NCBI GenBank assembly: GCA_003218615.1
Contig: QHOD01000131.1
Coordinates: 1-5,941, forward strand
Direction: 5' to 3'
DNA: 5,941 nucleotides
From: Verrucomicrobiota bacterium
Lineage (GTDB): Bacteria > Verrucomicrobiota > Verrucomicrobiia > Chthoniobacterales > UBA10450
The notes beneath the pieces were generated by a model, which made no database searches, had not been told where the DNA came from, and saw only the letters and a program-made list of their open reading frames with translations. Shown here piece by piece: positions 1 to 5,528 of the stretch. The position numbers and the translations under genes are program-made. Position 1 is the stretch's first letter, and each line of letters begins with the position of its first letter.

Positions 1-684
1 CACGGTTCGCGCAGGCTGTTTGATTTCGCCGCTCGGCACGAGCGCGACTTCCACGCCTACGAAAGCGAAGAGTAACAGAAGAATACTTCTGCCCAGCGCG
101 TCACTTTGCGGCCAGCCAGGCCACACGAGCGCTTCGGGCCGGATGAAAAAAATTCCGGCGACAACGAAAATGATTAACGGGGCGAGCTTGATCAGGGTGA
201 CCGTTTCGACTGCGCGGGCACCGATCCGGACGCCGCGAACATTAATCGAACCAAGAAACAGAAAGACAAACAGGATGACCGCAAAGCGCCCGATTGGGAT
301 CGCGAGCGACGGGATCAATGCTCCCACCGAAACTGCAATAAGACCGACGATCCCGGAAATCGCGAGTATTGCTGTGAGAAAATAAAGCACGCCCGCCAAA
401 AATCCGACATATCGTCCGAACGCAACCTCGACATAGGCGTAAAGGCCACCGGTAAGGGAAACTCGACTGCCTGCCATAGCGAACGAAGTGACGAACAAAC
501 ACATGGCAAAAGCGCAGATGATGTATGCGAGAGGAGAGGCCGCGCCGAGCTGAAGTGCGACCGCCGCCGGCATAGCGAAAATGCCGGCACCGACCGTTGA
601 GTTGACGATGTTCGCGGCGAGTGCGGAAACGCCGATAGCACGAATCAAGCCCGAATCTTCTTTTGGCGTGAAAGGCCCGGGCAT
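1..684 (-). CDS. APC-family amino-acid permease, N-terminal half (cut by left edge)
   Basis: A continuous minus-strand frame of 228 codons runs from an ATG at 684 to the window edge without a stop. It encodes a very hydrophobic protein with about six membrane helices, at residues ~14-42, 48-70, 92-120, 132-147, 163-181 and 199-216. Typical APC-superfamily signatures are present: the glycine-rich unwound stretch of helix 1 (STVGAGIFAMPA, residues 29-40), GGLYAYVEVAFG after helix 2 (79-90), a helix-5 segment with NVRGVRIGA (148-156), and FAFVGVEVALVPSGEIKQP around helix 6 (207-225). The family imports or exchanges amino acids or polyamines across the inner membrane and normally has 12 helices over ~430-480 residues, so roughly half is missing beyond position 1. 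The substrate cannot be read from this part. An in-frame GTG at 702 is an alternative start; neither start has a clear Shine-Dalgarno site. The gene diverges from the dipeptidase gene. Confidence 0.88.
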   Translation of the reverse strand, partial: MPGPFTPKEDSGLIRAIGVSALAANIVNSTVGAGIFAMPAAVALQLGAASPLAYIICAFAMCLFVTSFAMAGSRVSLTGGLYAYVEVAFGRYVGFLAGVLYFLTAILAISGIVGLIAVSVGALIPSLAIPIGRFAVILFVFLFLGSINVRGVRIGARAVETVTLIKLAPLIIFVVAGIFFIRPEALVWPGWPQSDALGRSILLLLFAFVGVEVALVPSGEIKQPARTV

Positions 685-772
685 GCGCGCACGTTGCGAC
701 ACACAGACAAACGAGACAAGCTGATTTCGGGTTCGTGTTGGTAATTCAGAGGCAAATGCAGGAAAGTTGGTC

Positions 773-778
773 TAACAT
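773..778 (+). promoter_or_regulatory. possible -10 element for the M20 gene
   Basis: TAACAT matches four of six bases of TATAAT and ends seven bases before the ATG at 786, so transcription could begin at or near the start codon. No convincing -35 hexamer lies at the right distance. This is a weak call based on position and on similar hexamers before queF and apt. Confidence 0.2.
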
Positions 779-785
779 TTCTGCC

Positions 786-2120
786 ATGCGCCAAAATTAC
801 CTTGAAGATTTCTATTCGTTTCTGCGGTTTCCCAGTGTTTCCACTGACGACGCTTACTCAGAGAAAGTAAGCGAATGCGCCGATTGGCTCGCGAAAAAGC
901 TCAAGAAGGTTGGTCTGGAGACGCAAGTTGTTCCGACAGCTGGTCATCCTGTTGTCTGGGCGCGCAATCAGCATCGGCCCGGGCGCCGCACTGTTTTGAT
1001 TTACGGACATTACGATGTGCAACCGCCCGACCCGCTCGATCTTTGGGATTCGCCACCGTTCGAGCCAGTCTTAAAAGATGGATACGTTTTTGCCCGCGGC
1101 GCGACGGACAACAAAGGACAGATTCTTGCGCACATTCTCGGAATTCAAGAGACGATGGAGCAGGAGGGCGAATTGCCGGTGAATCTGCATCTGGTGATCG
1201 AGGGGGAAGAAGAAGTCGGAAGCGCGAATCTCGGCAAATTTCTCAATCAAAATCGCGATTCGCTGAAGTGCGATGTGGCGGTCGTTTCCGATACCGGAAT
1301 GATCGCACGCGGAGTGCCGACCTTAAGCTACGGGTTGCGCGGAGTGACCGCGCTCGAAATCAAAGTGACCGGCCCGAAGGTGGATTTGCACTCTGGCATT
1401 TTCGGTGGGGCGGTCGCAAATCCGATCACCGCGCTAGCGCAGCTTTTAGCTACGCTGCACGACCGCCAAGGTCGCGTTGCGATCGCTGGTTTCTACGATC
1501 GCGTTAAACCGCTGGAAGATTGGGAACGCGCAGCGTGGCGCAAGCTTCCGATCGATGGCGACAAGGAAGTTCTCAAAGAAACCGGCGCGCCTGAACTCTT
1601 CGGCGAAGCCGGTTACAATTCGTTGGAGCGTCTTTGGGCACGGCCAACCGCGGAGATCAACGGGATTGGCGGCGGTTATCAAGGCAAGGGGACGAAAACG
1701 GTCATCGCCAGCCACGCCATGGCAAAACTGACATTCCGTCTCGTCCCAAACCAGGAAGGCGACGAGATCCTAAAGCTGGCAAGAGCGCATTTGCGAAAGA
1801 ATTTACCTAACGGGGTAACGCTCGATATCATTGATGGCCACAGCGGACCGTGGTATCTCACTGACCCGCACTCTCCAGACGGCGAAGCGGCGCAGCGCGC
1901 ATTGCGCAAGGCATTCAAGGCGGATGTTGCGCTCATTCGCGAAGGAGGCAGCATTCCAATCGTCTCGCAGTTCCGCGGCATTTTGGGAATTGAAACTCTC
2001 CTGATGGGCCTCGCCCTCGCCGACTGTCGGGCGCATTCGCCGAACGAGAATTTTCCTCTCGAAAATTTCGAAGGCGGGATTCGTCTCAACAAAGCCATCC
2101 TTCAGGAACTCGCGCGCTGA
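786..2120 (+). CDS. M20-family zinc dipeptidase (CNDP/ArgE/DapE type)
   Basis: This is a cytoplasmic metallopeptidase of family M20, 444 residues from the ATG at 786, close to the usual ~450. All two-zinc ligands of the family are visible: H75 and D77 in GHYDVQP, bridging D108 in GATDNKG, E142 (general base) and E143 (ligand) in EGEEEVGS, D169 in VVSDTGM, and H417 in RAHSPNE. The inserted dimerisation domain follows the GLRGVTALEIKVTG segment and carries H202 in DLHSGIFGG, the histidine that reaches the partner active site in carnosinase-like enzymes. The expected activity is hydrolysis of dipeptides or similar N-acyl amino acids; the exact substrate is not predictable. The start is uncertain. 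The frame is open back to a GTG at 735, and an ATG at 756 has AGAGG three bases upstream. I favour 786 because the protein then begins about 12 residues before the conserved FLRFPSVS and a TAACAT hexamer sits seven bases upstream. The NlpC/P60 gene follows after one base. Confidence 0.93.
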   Translation: MRQNYLEDFYSFLRFPSVSTDDAYSEKVSECADWLAKKLKKVGLETQVVPTAGHPVVWARNQHRPGRRTVLIYGHYDVQPPDPLDLWDSPPFEPVLKDGYVFARGATDNKGQILAHILGIQETMEQEGELPVNLHLVIEGEEEVGSANLGKFLNQNRDSLKCDVAVVSDTGMIARGVPTLSYGLRGVTALEIKVTGPKVDLHSGIFGGAVANPITALAQLLATLHDRQGRVAIAGFYDRVKPLEDWERAAWRKLPIDGDKEVLKETGAPELFGEAGYNSLERLWARPTAEINGIGGGYQGKGTKTVIASHAMAKLTFRLVPNQEGDEILKLARAHLRKNLPNGVTLDIIDGHSGPWYLTDPHSPDGEAAQRALRKAFKADVALIREGGSIPIVSQFRGILGIETLLMGLALADCRAHSPNENFPLENFEGGIRLNKAILQELAR

Positions 2121-2121
2121 T

Positions 2122-3114
2122 TTGTTTACCGCGACTAAAATAATCCTGCGGAGTTTTCTCATCGCCGCAATTTGTTTTGGGATAATCGTCACTCCGGGCA
2201 GAGCTGCGGAGTCGTTAGGCACAAAGATCAAAAAAATCCTCGAGCCCACACCGACGCCGACTCCGGCGCGAAAACACCGGAAGCGCTCAGCGAAAAAATC
2301 AACGCCCAGTCCATCGCCCTCGGCTTCGCCGAAACAGAAGCAGGCCTCGGCGACTCCATCTCCGAGCTCGACGCCGAAGACGAAGTCAAGCCGCAAAAAA
2401 GCGTCTCATACTCCCACACCAACTGCATCTCCATCGGCAACAGTGACTCCAGAGGAAACCCCAATCCCGAGTCCAACCGAAACTTCGAAACAAACTCCGA
2501 CGCCTTCCCCGTCCGCGCATCCTGCTCAAGGAAGAAGAGGCGCGCCCAACGTGACCCTTTCGCCTGGTGAGATTTCAGGCTACGACGGTTATTCGCCGAA
2601 AGTGCGCCAAATTATCAACGCAGGGCTCGAGCTGACAAAGCAGAACCTTGATTACACGTACGGCTCCGCCGAACCCGCAAACGGCGGCATGGATTGCTCG
2701 GGCTTCGTTTACTACGTTCTCCGCCAGAACGGATTTGCCGATGCGCCGCGCGATTCGAGCCAGCAATATGTCTGGGTGCGGAAGGCGGGAAATTTCAATG
2801 CAGTCTTGAGCCGTCACGAGGATTCATTCGAACTTGATGCGCTCAAGCCGGGCGATTTGCTCTTCTGGCGGGGCACCTACAGCATCGATCGGGATCCGCC
2901 GGTCACGCATACGATGATTTATCTGGGCCGGGAAAAGCGAACGAAAAAGCGTGTGATGCTCGGAGCGAGTGACGGCCGCACTTACGACGGTAAACAGCGT
3001 TTCGGCGTCAGTGTTTTCGATTTCAAATTGCCTCCGCCGCCGAACAGCGACGACGCCAAGCTTAGTCCGGTTTTTGTCGGCTATGGCCGAATCCCGGGCT
3101 TGAAGGAAGATTGA
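2122..3114 (+). CDS. secreted NlpC/P60 peptidase-like protein with Pro/Thr/Ser-rich linker
   Basis: This 330-residue protein has three parts. Residues 1-28 look like a Sec signal peptide: K6 and R10, a hydrophobic run over 11-24, and cleavage near GRA-AE. Residues ~42-136 are low-complexity Pro/Thr/Ser with clusters of Lys/Arg (KHRKRSAKK, SSRKKAS), which would form an extended, basic, probably wall-exposed linker. Residues ~155-326 are an NlpC/P60 domain: YTYGSAEPANGGMDCSGFVYY with nucleophile C192, then KPGDLLFW, then VTHTMIYLG with H263. The family cleaves the D-Glu to diamino-acid bond, or related bonds, in peptidoglycan stem peptides. The usual third residue (the H of a FIHAS-like strand) seems to be glycine here (MLGAS, G281), so activity is not certain. 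The start is a TTG one base after the dipeptidase stop. It is the only codon that gives an intact signal peptide, which suggests coupled translation. An AGGA at 2104-2107 is rather far upstream. Confidence 0.86.
   Translation: MFTATKIILRSFLIAAICFGIIVTPGRAAESLGTKIKKILEPTPTPTPARKHRKRSAKKSTPSPSPSASPKQKQASATPSPSSTPKTKSSRKKASHTPTPTASPSATVTPEETPIPSPTETSKQTPTPSPSAHPAQGRRGAPNVTLSPGEISGYDGYSPKVRQIINAGLELTKQNLDYTYGSAEPANGGMDCSGFVYYVLRQNGFADAPRDSSQQYVWVRKAGNFNAVLSRHEDSFELDALKPGDLLFWRGTYSIDRDPPVTHTMIYLGREKRTKKRVMLGASDGRTYDGKQRFGVSVFDFKLPPPPNSDDAKLSPVFVGYGRIPGLKED
2245..2526 (+). repeat. low-complexity Pro/Thr/Ser/Lys coding repeat
   Basis: This imperfect repeat encodes the linker of the NlpC/P60 protein (residues 42-135), built from PTP, PSPS and SATPS units interrupted by Lys/Arg clusters. 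CC, CG and TC dinucleotides alternate irregularly, so it is a compositional repeat and not an exact tandem array. Similar TPTPSP linkers are frequent in secreted proteins of soil Verrucomicrobiota, from general knowledge. Confidence 0.75.
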
Positions 3115-3117
3115 GCT

Positions 3118-3309
3118 CTATGGCTCGTCGTCAGTCCGCGCAGGACTCGGTGAGGTCTTCGACTCCGTCGCGTCCGCCGACTGAGCCGGAAATTGATGAA
3201 CGCGGCGTTCATATCCCACCAACGCAGCCGCGATCAGTGCAAGCATCACGATCAGAACCACGCGTTGTTCGCTCTTGGAGAGCTCGAAAATCCTGAAGAG
3301 CCGCTTCAT
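3118..3309 (-). CDS. small single-pass membrane protein coupled to queC (unknown function)
   Basis: This 63-residue reading frame starts with an ATG whose last two bases lie in the TGA stop of queC (ATGA overlap), which strongly suggests it is translated by ribosomes finishing queC. The N-terminal 15 residues are amphipathic and basic (MKRLFRIFELSKSEQ). Residues ~17-34 form one hydrophobic helix (VVLIVMLALIAAALVG), followed by ERRVH and a Ser/Ala/Pro-rich, acidic-ended tail (TDDEP). There is no signal-peptidase motif of note. The segment ELSKSEQRVVLIVMLAL resembles the membrane anchor at the start of ComEA-like helix-hairpin-helix proteins, but no such domain follows, so it could be a relic or an independent small protein. 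I do not recognise the family. Its stop lies only three bases from the stop of the convergent NlpC/P60 gene. A longer frame starting at 3423 overlaps the conserved end of queC and is not credible. Confidence 0.6.
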   Translation of the reverse strand: MKRLFRIFELSKSEQRVVLIVMLALIAAALVGYERRVHQFPAQSADATESKTSPSPARTDDEP

Positions 3310-3992
3310 TTTTTTATATAACGAATCGGATCTTCTATTCCGGCTTCGCGAAATCCTTTGAGCCGCAGAAGACAGGAATCGCATTCGCCGCAGGCGAGAC
3401 CTTCCGGCGTGGGATCGTAACAACTGTGGGTAAGCGAAAGATCGACATCGAGCTCAAGCGCTTTGCGGATGATCTCTGCTTTGGAAAACTTGATCAGCGG
3501 CGCGTGAATCCGAAAACGCGCGCCTTCCACGCCAACCCTCGTTCCAAGGTTAGCCACCGTTTCAAACGCTGCGATGAATTCCGGCCGGCAATCCGGATAG
3601 CCGCTGTAATCAATTGCATTTGCTCCGATGAAGATTTCTCTCGCTCCCACTGTCTCGGCCAGGGCGAGCGCGTAAGAGAGGAAGATCGTGTTACGGGCGG
3701 GAACGTATGTGACGGGAATCCCGTGGCCGATTTCCGTTTCCAAGCGTTTTTTCGGTACATCGATCTCGTCTGTGAGAGCAGAGCCGCCGAAGATTCGCAT
3801 GTCGATCTTTGCGATTCGATGCTCTTTCGTGCCGAGTGCTTTTGCAATTCGGCGCGCAGCGTCGATCTCGATCTTGTGCCGCTGGCCGTAATCGAACGAC
3901 AGCGCATACGTTTCGTAACCTCCCGCGATTGCAACCGCTAGGGTCGTTGTCGAATCAAGTCCGCCGCTGAGAAGAACGACCGCGCGCTTCAT
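3306..3992 (-). CDS. queC: 7-cyano-7-deazaguanine (preQ0) synthase QueC
   Basis: QueC is a cytoplasmic ATP-dependent enzyme that converts 7-carboxy-7-deazaguanine and ammonia to preQ0, the precursor of queuosine in tRNA. The 228-residue product has full family length. It starts with the PP-loop SGGLDST (residues 9-15), followed by LSFDYGQRHKIE, VTYVPARNTIFLSYALA and IGANAIDYSGYPDCRPEFI, all diagnostic of QueC. It ends with the zinc site made by C191, C201, C204 and C207 in HSCYDP...CGECDSC. The start codon ATG overlaps the queF stop as ATGA, and its own stop overlaps the ATG of the small membrane protein in the same way, so the three genes form one translationally coupled operon. It lacks an obvious Shine-Dalgarno site, consistent with coupling. 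No residue that defines the family is missing. Confidence 0.97.
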   Translation of the reverse strand: MKRAVVLLSGGLDSTTTLAVAIAGGYETYALSFDYGQRHKIEIDAARRIAKALGTKEHRIAKIDMRIFGGSALTDEIDVPKKRLETEIGHGIPVTYVPARNTIFLSYALALAETVGAREIFIGANAIDYSGYPDCRPEFIAAFETVANLGTRVGVEGARFRIHAPLIKFSKAEIIRKALELDVDLSLTHSCYDPTPEGLACGECDSCLLRLKGFREAGIEDPIRYIKK

Positions 3993-4426
3993 CGGCCATC
4001 GCGAGCGATTCTCCCTTTGTCCGGATACTCAGCGCGCACGGTGAGCGCAATTCCGCCCCGCGCGGAGAATTGCGCGGTGACGATCGCCTCCCGCGGCGTG
4101 CACGCTTTCACGAAATCATCCAGAATCCGGTTCGTGACCGCTTCATTGAACGCGCGTTCATTCCGGAATGAGGCGAGATAAAACTTGAGCGACTTGCTCT
4201 CAACACAGAGCCGGTCCGGCACGTAATCGATGTCGATCCTGGCAAAATCGGGTTGACCGGTGACCGGACAAACGGAAGTGAAATCATCGGTCTCAAAATG
4301 GATGCGATAACTTCGTCGCGCCGGATTTGGAAAAGTTTCCAGGCGCGCTTCTGCTGGAGACGCTGGGATTCTGGCTTCACCGCGGCCGAGTAATGTTAGC
4401 CCACGACTCTGTTTAATCTTGGTCAC
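3989..4426 (-). CDS. queF: preQ0 reductase QueF, type I (NADPH-dependent)
   Basis: QueF reduces the nitrile of preQ0 to the aminomethyl group of preQ1 with NADPH. At 145 residues it is the short, single-domain type I (YkvM-like) form. It has the leading LTLLG and LETFPNP segments, the nucleophile C53 in SVCPVTGQPD with D60 seven residues later (C55 and D62 in Bacillus subtilis), and the QueF signature ESKSLKFY at 76-83. The substrate glutamate is kept as E95, but the histidine that normally precedes it (H96 in B. subtilis) is N94 here (RAFNEAV). SARGGIALTV near the end fits the family. The start is a GTG at 4426, placed about eight residues before LTLLG as in relatives; no Shine-Dalgarno site is seen. 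The stop overlaps the ATG of queC. queF is the first gene of the operon. Confidence 0.95.
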   Translation of the reverse strand: MTKIKQSRGLTLLGRGEARIPASPAEARLETFPNPARRSYRIHFETDDFTSVCPVTGQPDFARIDIDYVPDRLCVESKSLKFYLASFRNERAFNEAVTNRILDDFVKACTPREAIVTAQFSARGGIALTVRAEYPDKGRIARDGR

Positions 4427-4431
4427 GCGAA

Positions 4432-4459
4432 AACTTAGCGTTCATCAGCAATGCTTCAA
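4432..4459 (-). promoter_or_regulatory. possible promoter of the queF-queC operon
   Basis: On the minus strand TTGAAG (4459-4454) and TAAGTT (4437-4432) are separated by 16 bases. The -10 match is poor (three of six) but fits TANNNT, and it would place the transcript start at the GTG of queF. I see no preQ1 riboswitch in the leader region. Weak call. Confidence 0.2.
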
Positions 4460-4528
4460 TGCACATCCGACACGGTTTTCACTAGTTGAGAATTGAGGGC
4501 AAAGGCCTGAGAAGTCTTGCATCAAAAA

Positions 4529-4533
4529 AGGAA
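4529..4533 (+). promoter_or_regulatory. ribosome binding site that points to an ATC start at 4542
   Basis: AGGAA lies eight bases before the ATC at 4542-4544, the best-placed Shine-Dalgarno site in the window. It is 35 bases before the first standard start codon of that frame, the GTG at 4569, too far to serve it. It therefore supports initiation at or near 4542. Confidence 0.45.
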
Positions 4534-4541
4534 CCGGAAAA

Positions 4542-4868
4542 ATCAAAGATCGAACAGGCGTCATTGACGTGATCGCGGAGGACACGAAAACAGGCGAAGT
4601 CGTGCTGGTGATGAACGAACCTGAGCCCTGGGAGGACTCCGACGAGCGATTGCTCGCGTTGCAGGAGCGATTCAACGCTTATGCTTCGTTTTTACTCGAT
4701 GGCGAAATTGTCGAAGCGCATCCCGAACTTGTTGGCAAACCAGCGCGGATTGAGTTGCGTTGCGCAAAGATGCCCGATGCGCGCGCGCTCGACCTGCTCG
4801 GCATGATTCACGATCAACTCGCGTTCCAGGAAATTAAAATGGAAGTCGTCGTGCGGGATGTCGAATGA
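4542..4868 (+). CDS. DUF6572-like small protein, probable non-standard ATC start
   Basis: This small soluble protein has about 108 residues from 4542, or 99 from the GTG at 4569. The sequence GVIDVIAEDTKTGEVVLVM, then WEDSDERLLALQERFNAYASFLLDGEI, KPARIELRCAKMP and a C-terminal EIKMEVVV strand resembles the DUF6572 family as I remember it: a short alpha/beta protein of about 100 residues with no known function. In that family the VID motif follows roughly seven to ten residues after the initiator methionine. Here VID (4560-4568) lies before the first standard start codon, and the frame is open back to a stop at 4494-4496 with no ATG, GTG or TTG. An ATC at 4542, eight bases after AGGAA, would give the expected N-terminus. 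Alternatives are a point mutation of ATG, a frameshift near the A-runs at 4524-4529 and 4538-4542, or a shortened protein from 4569. It diverges from queF. Confidence 0.65.
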   Translation: MKDRTGVIDVIAEDTKTGEVVLVMNEPEPWEDSDERLLALQERFNAYASFLLDGEIVEAHPELVGKPARIELRCAKMPDARALDLLGMIHDQLAFQEIKMEVVVRDVE

Positions 4869-4929
4869 CGAATCCCGAAGGAATGACCAAAAGCCTGGAG
4901 TGTTCATTCGTCATTCGTGCTTCGTCATT
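4862..4929. repeat. inverted and direct repeat between convergent genes
   Basis: CGAATGACGAAT (4862-4873) and ATTCGTCATTCG (4906-4917) are perfect 12-base inverted repeats around a 32-base spacer. TTCGTCATT occurs again at 4921-4929 as a direct repeat of 4907-4915, and a partial inverted copy GAATGA lies at 4881-4886. The left arm covers the stop codon of the DUF6572-like gene, and the right side ends four bases from the apt stop. It could act as a two-way terminator hairpin, although no T-run follows, or be a copy of a short dispersed intergenic repeat. Confidence 0.6.
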
Positions 4930-4932
4930 TCG

Positions 4933-5460
4933 TTAGTATTTCAAAAACGAGACTACTGGCGTCGGCTGGAGTTTTTTCCGGCCATGAAGAAACTCGAGCT
5001 CGATTAAAAACTGCGCTTCGAGAAGTTGCCCGCCGACTTTACTGATGAGAGCGGCCGCCGCCGCAGAAGTTCCGCCCGTCGCCAGCAAATCATCTACCAA
5101 TACGACTCGCTCACCCGCCATCATGGCGTCGATGTGCATCTCCATTTCGGCTTCGCCGTACTCGAGTGAGTACTTCGCGATCTCCGTTTTGTATGGCAAT
5201 TTGCCGCGTTTCCTGATCGGAACAAAACCTATCCCAAGTTCGTACGCAACCGTCGATCCAAAAAGAAATCCGCGTGCGTCGATTCCAACGATTTTGTCGA
5301 TCTTTTTTCCGCGGCTGCGTTCCAAAAACAGATCGATCGAAGCGTGAAACATCCCCGGATCGCTCAAAATCGGTGTAATGTCTTTGAAGGTAATTCCCTT
5401 TTTGGGAAAATCGGCGACATCACGGATTCCCGTACGCAACCTCTCGAGCATATCAGCCAT
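4933..5460 (-). CDS. apt: adenine phosphoribosyltransferase
   Basis: Apt is the cytoplasmic purine-salvage enzyme that joins adenine and PRPP to give AMP and pyrophosphate. The product has 175 residues, normal for the family. Visible signatures are the adenine-binding N-terminal segment DFPKKGITFKDITPIL (residues 17-32), DARGFLFG (61-68), the flexible-loop lead-in PIRKRGKLPY (81-90), and the PRPP-binding loop VVLVDDLLATGGT (119-131). The C-terminus VVSFLKY matches the family ending. The start is the ATG at 5460; a second ATG three codons later (5451) is possible. Neither has a Shine-Dalgarno site, and a promoter-like pair lies directly upstream, so the mRNA may have a very short leader. A membrane-protein gene ends 68 bases upstream on the same strand. 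Nothing abnormal is seen. Confidence 0.97.
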   Translation of the reverse strand: MADMLERLRTGIRDVADFPKKGITFKDITPILSDPGMFHASIDLFLERSRGKKIDKIVGIDARGFLFGSTVAYELGIGFVPIRKRGKLPYKTEIAKYSLEYGEAEMEMHIDAMMAGERVVLVDDLLATGGTSAAAAALISKVGGQLLEAQFLIELEFLHGRKKLQPTPVVSFLKY

Positions 5461-5469
5461 TCAAGCGCG

Positions 5470-5497
5470 ATGCTACCGGCGCGTACCGAAACGTCAA
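5470..5497 (-). promoter_or_regulatory. probable sigma-70-type promoter for apt
   Basis: On the minus strand TTGACG (5497-5492, five of six to TTGACA) and TAGCAT (5475-5470, four of six to TATAAT) are 16 bases apart. Transcription would start about three bases before the apt ATG at 5460, giving an almost leaderless message. This fits the lack of a Shine-Dalgarno site. Confidence 0.4.
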
Positions 5498-5528
5498 CGC
5501 GGCCGTCTGTATCTGCCTTTAGCCTGGA

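Noticed and set aside
20..641. Frames on both strands (20-385 plus, 242-502 minus, 315-641 minus)
   Set aside because: They lie in other frames of the permease gene and show no domain; the permease frame 684-1 gives a coherent APC protein.
875..2396. Long alternative frames inside the dipeptidase gene (875-1507 plus, 1446-1715 minus, 1477-1731 plus, 1679-2098 minus, 1803-2396 minus)
   Set aside because: Arg/Ser-rich or low-complexity shadows of a complete M20 gene.
2172..2817. Frames over the Pro/Thr/Ser linker and NlpC/P60 domain (2172-2570 plus, 2228-2476 minus, 2575-2817 minus)
   Set aside because: By-products of the low-complexity composition and of the real NlpC/P60 frame.
3309..3322. 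TATAAA-like box on the minus strand just before the small membrane protein
   Set aside because: It encodes the end of QueC (RYIKK), and no -35 hexamer is at the right distance; translational coupling explains expression.
3310..3423. N-terminal extension of the small membrane protein to 3423
   Set aside because: The added 38 residues are an out-of-frame reading of the conserved zinc-binding C-terminus of QueC; the ATGA overlap start at 3309 is far more likely.
3426..3941. 171-residue plus-strand frame opposite queC
   Set aside because: Fully antisense to conserved queC with no recognisable motif.
4427..4541. preQ1 riboswitch before queF
   Set aside because: The leader on the minus strand lacks the compact hairpin and A-rich tail of the preQ1-I class and any clear pseudoknot; preQ1-II or III could not be excluded by eye but nothing supports them.
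4862..4917. Canonical intrinsic terminator at the inverted repeat
   Set aside because: The stem is AT/GC mixed with a 32-base loop and no T-run on either strand, so it is listed as a repeat.
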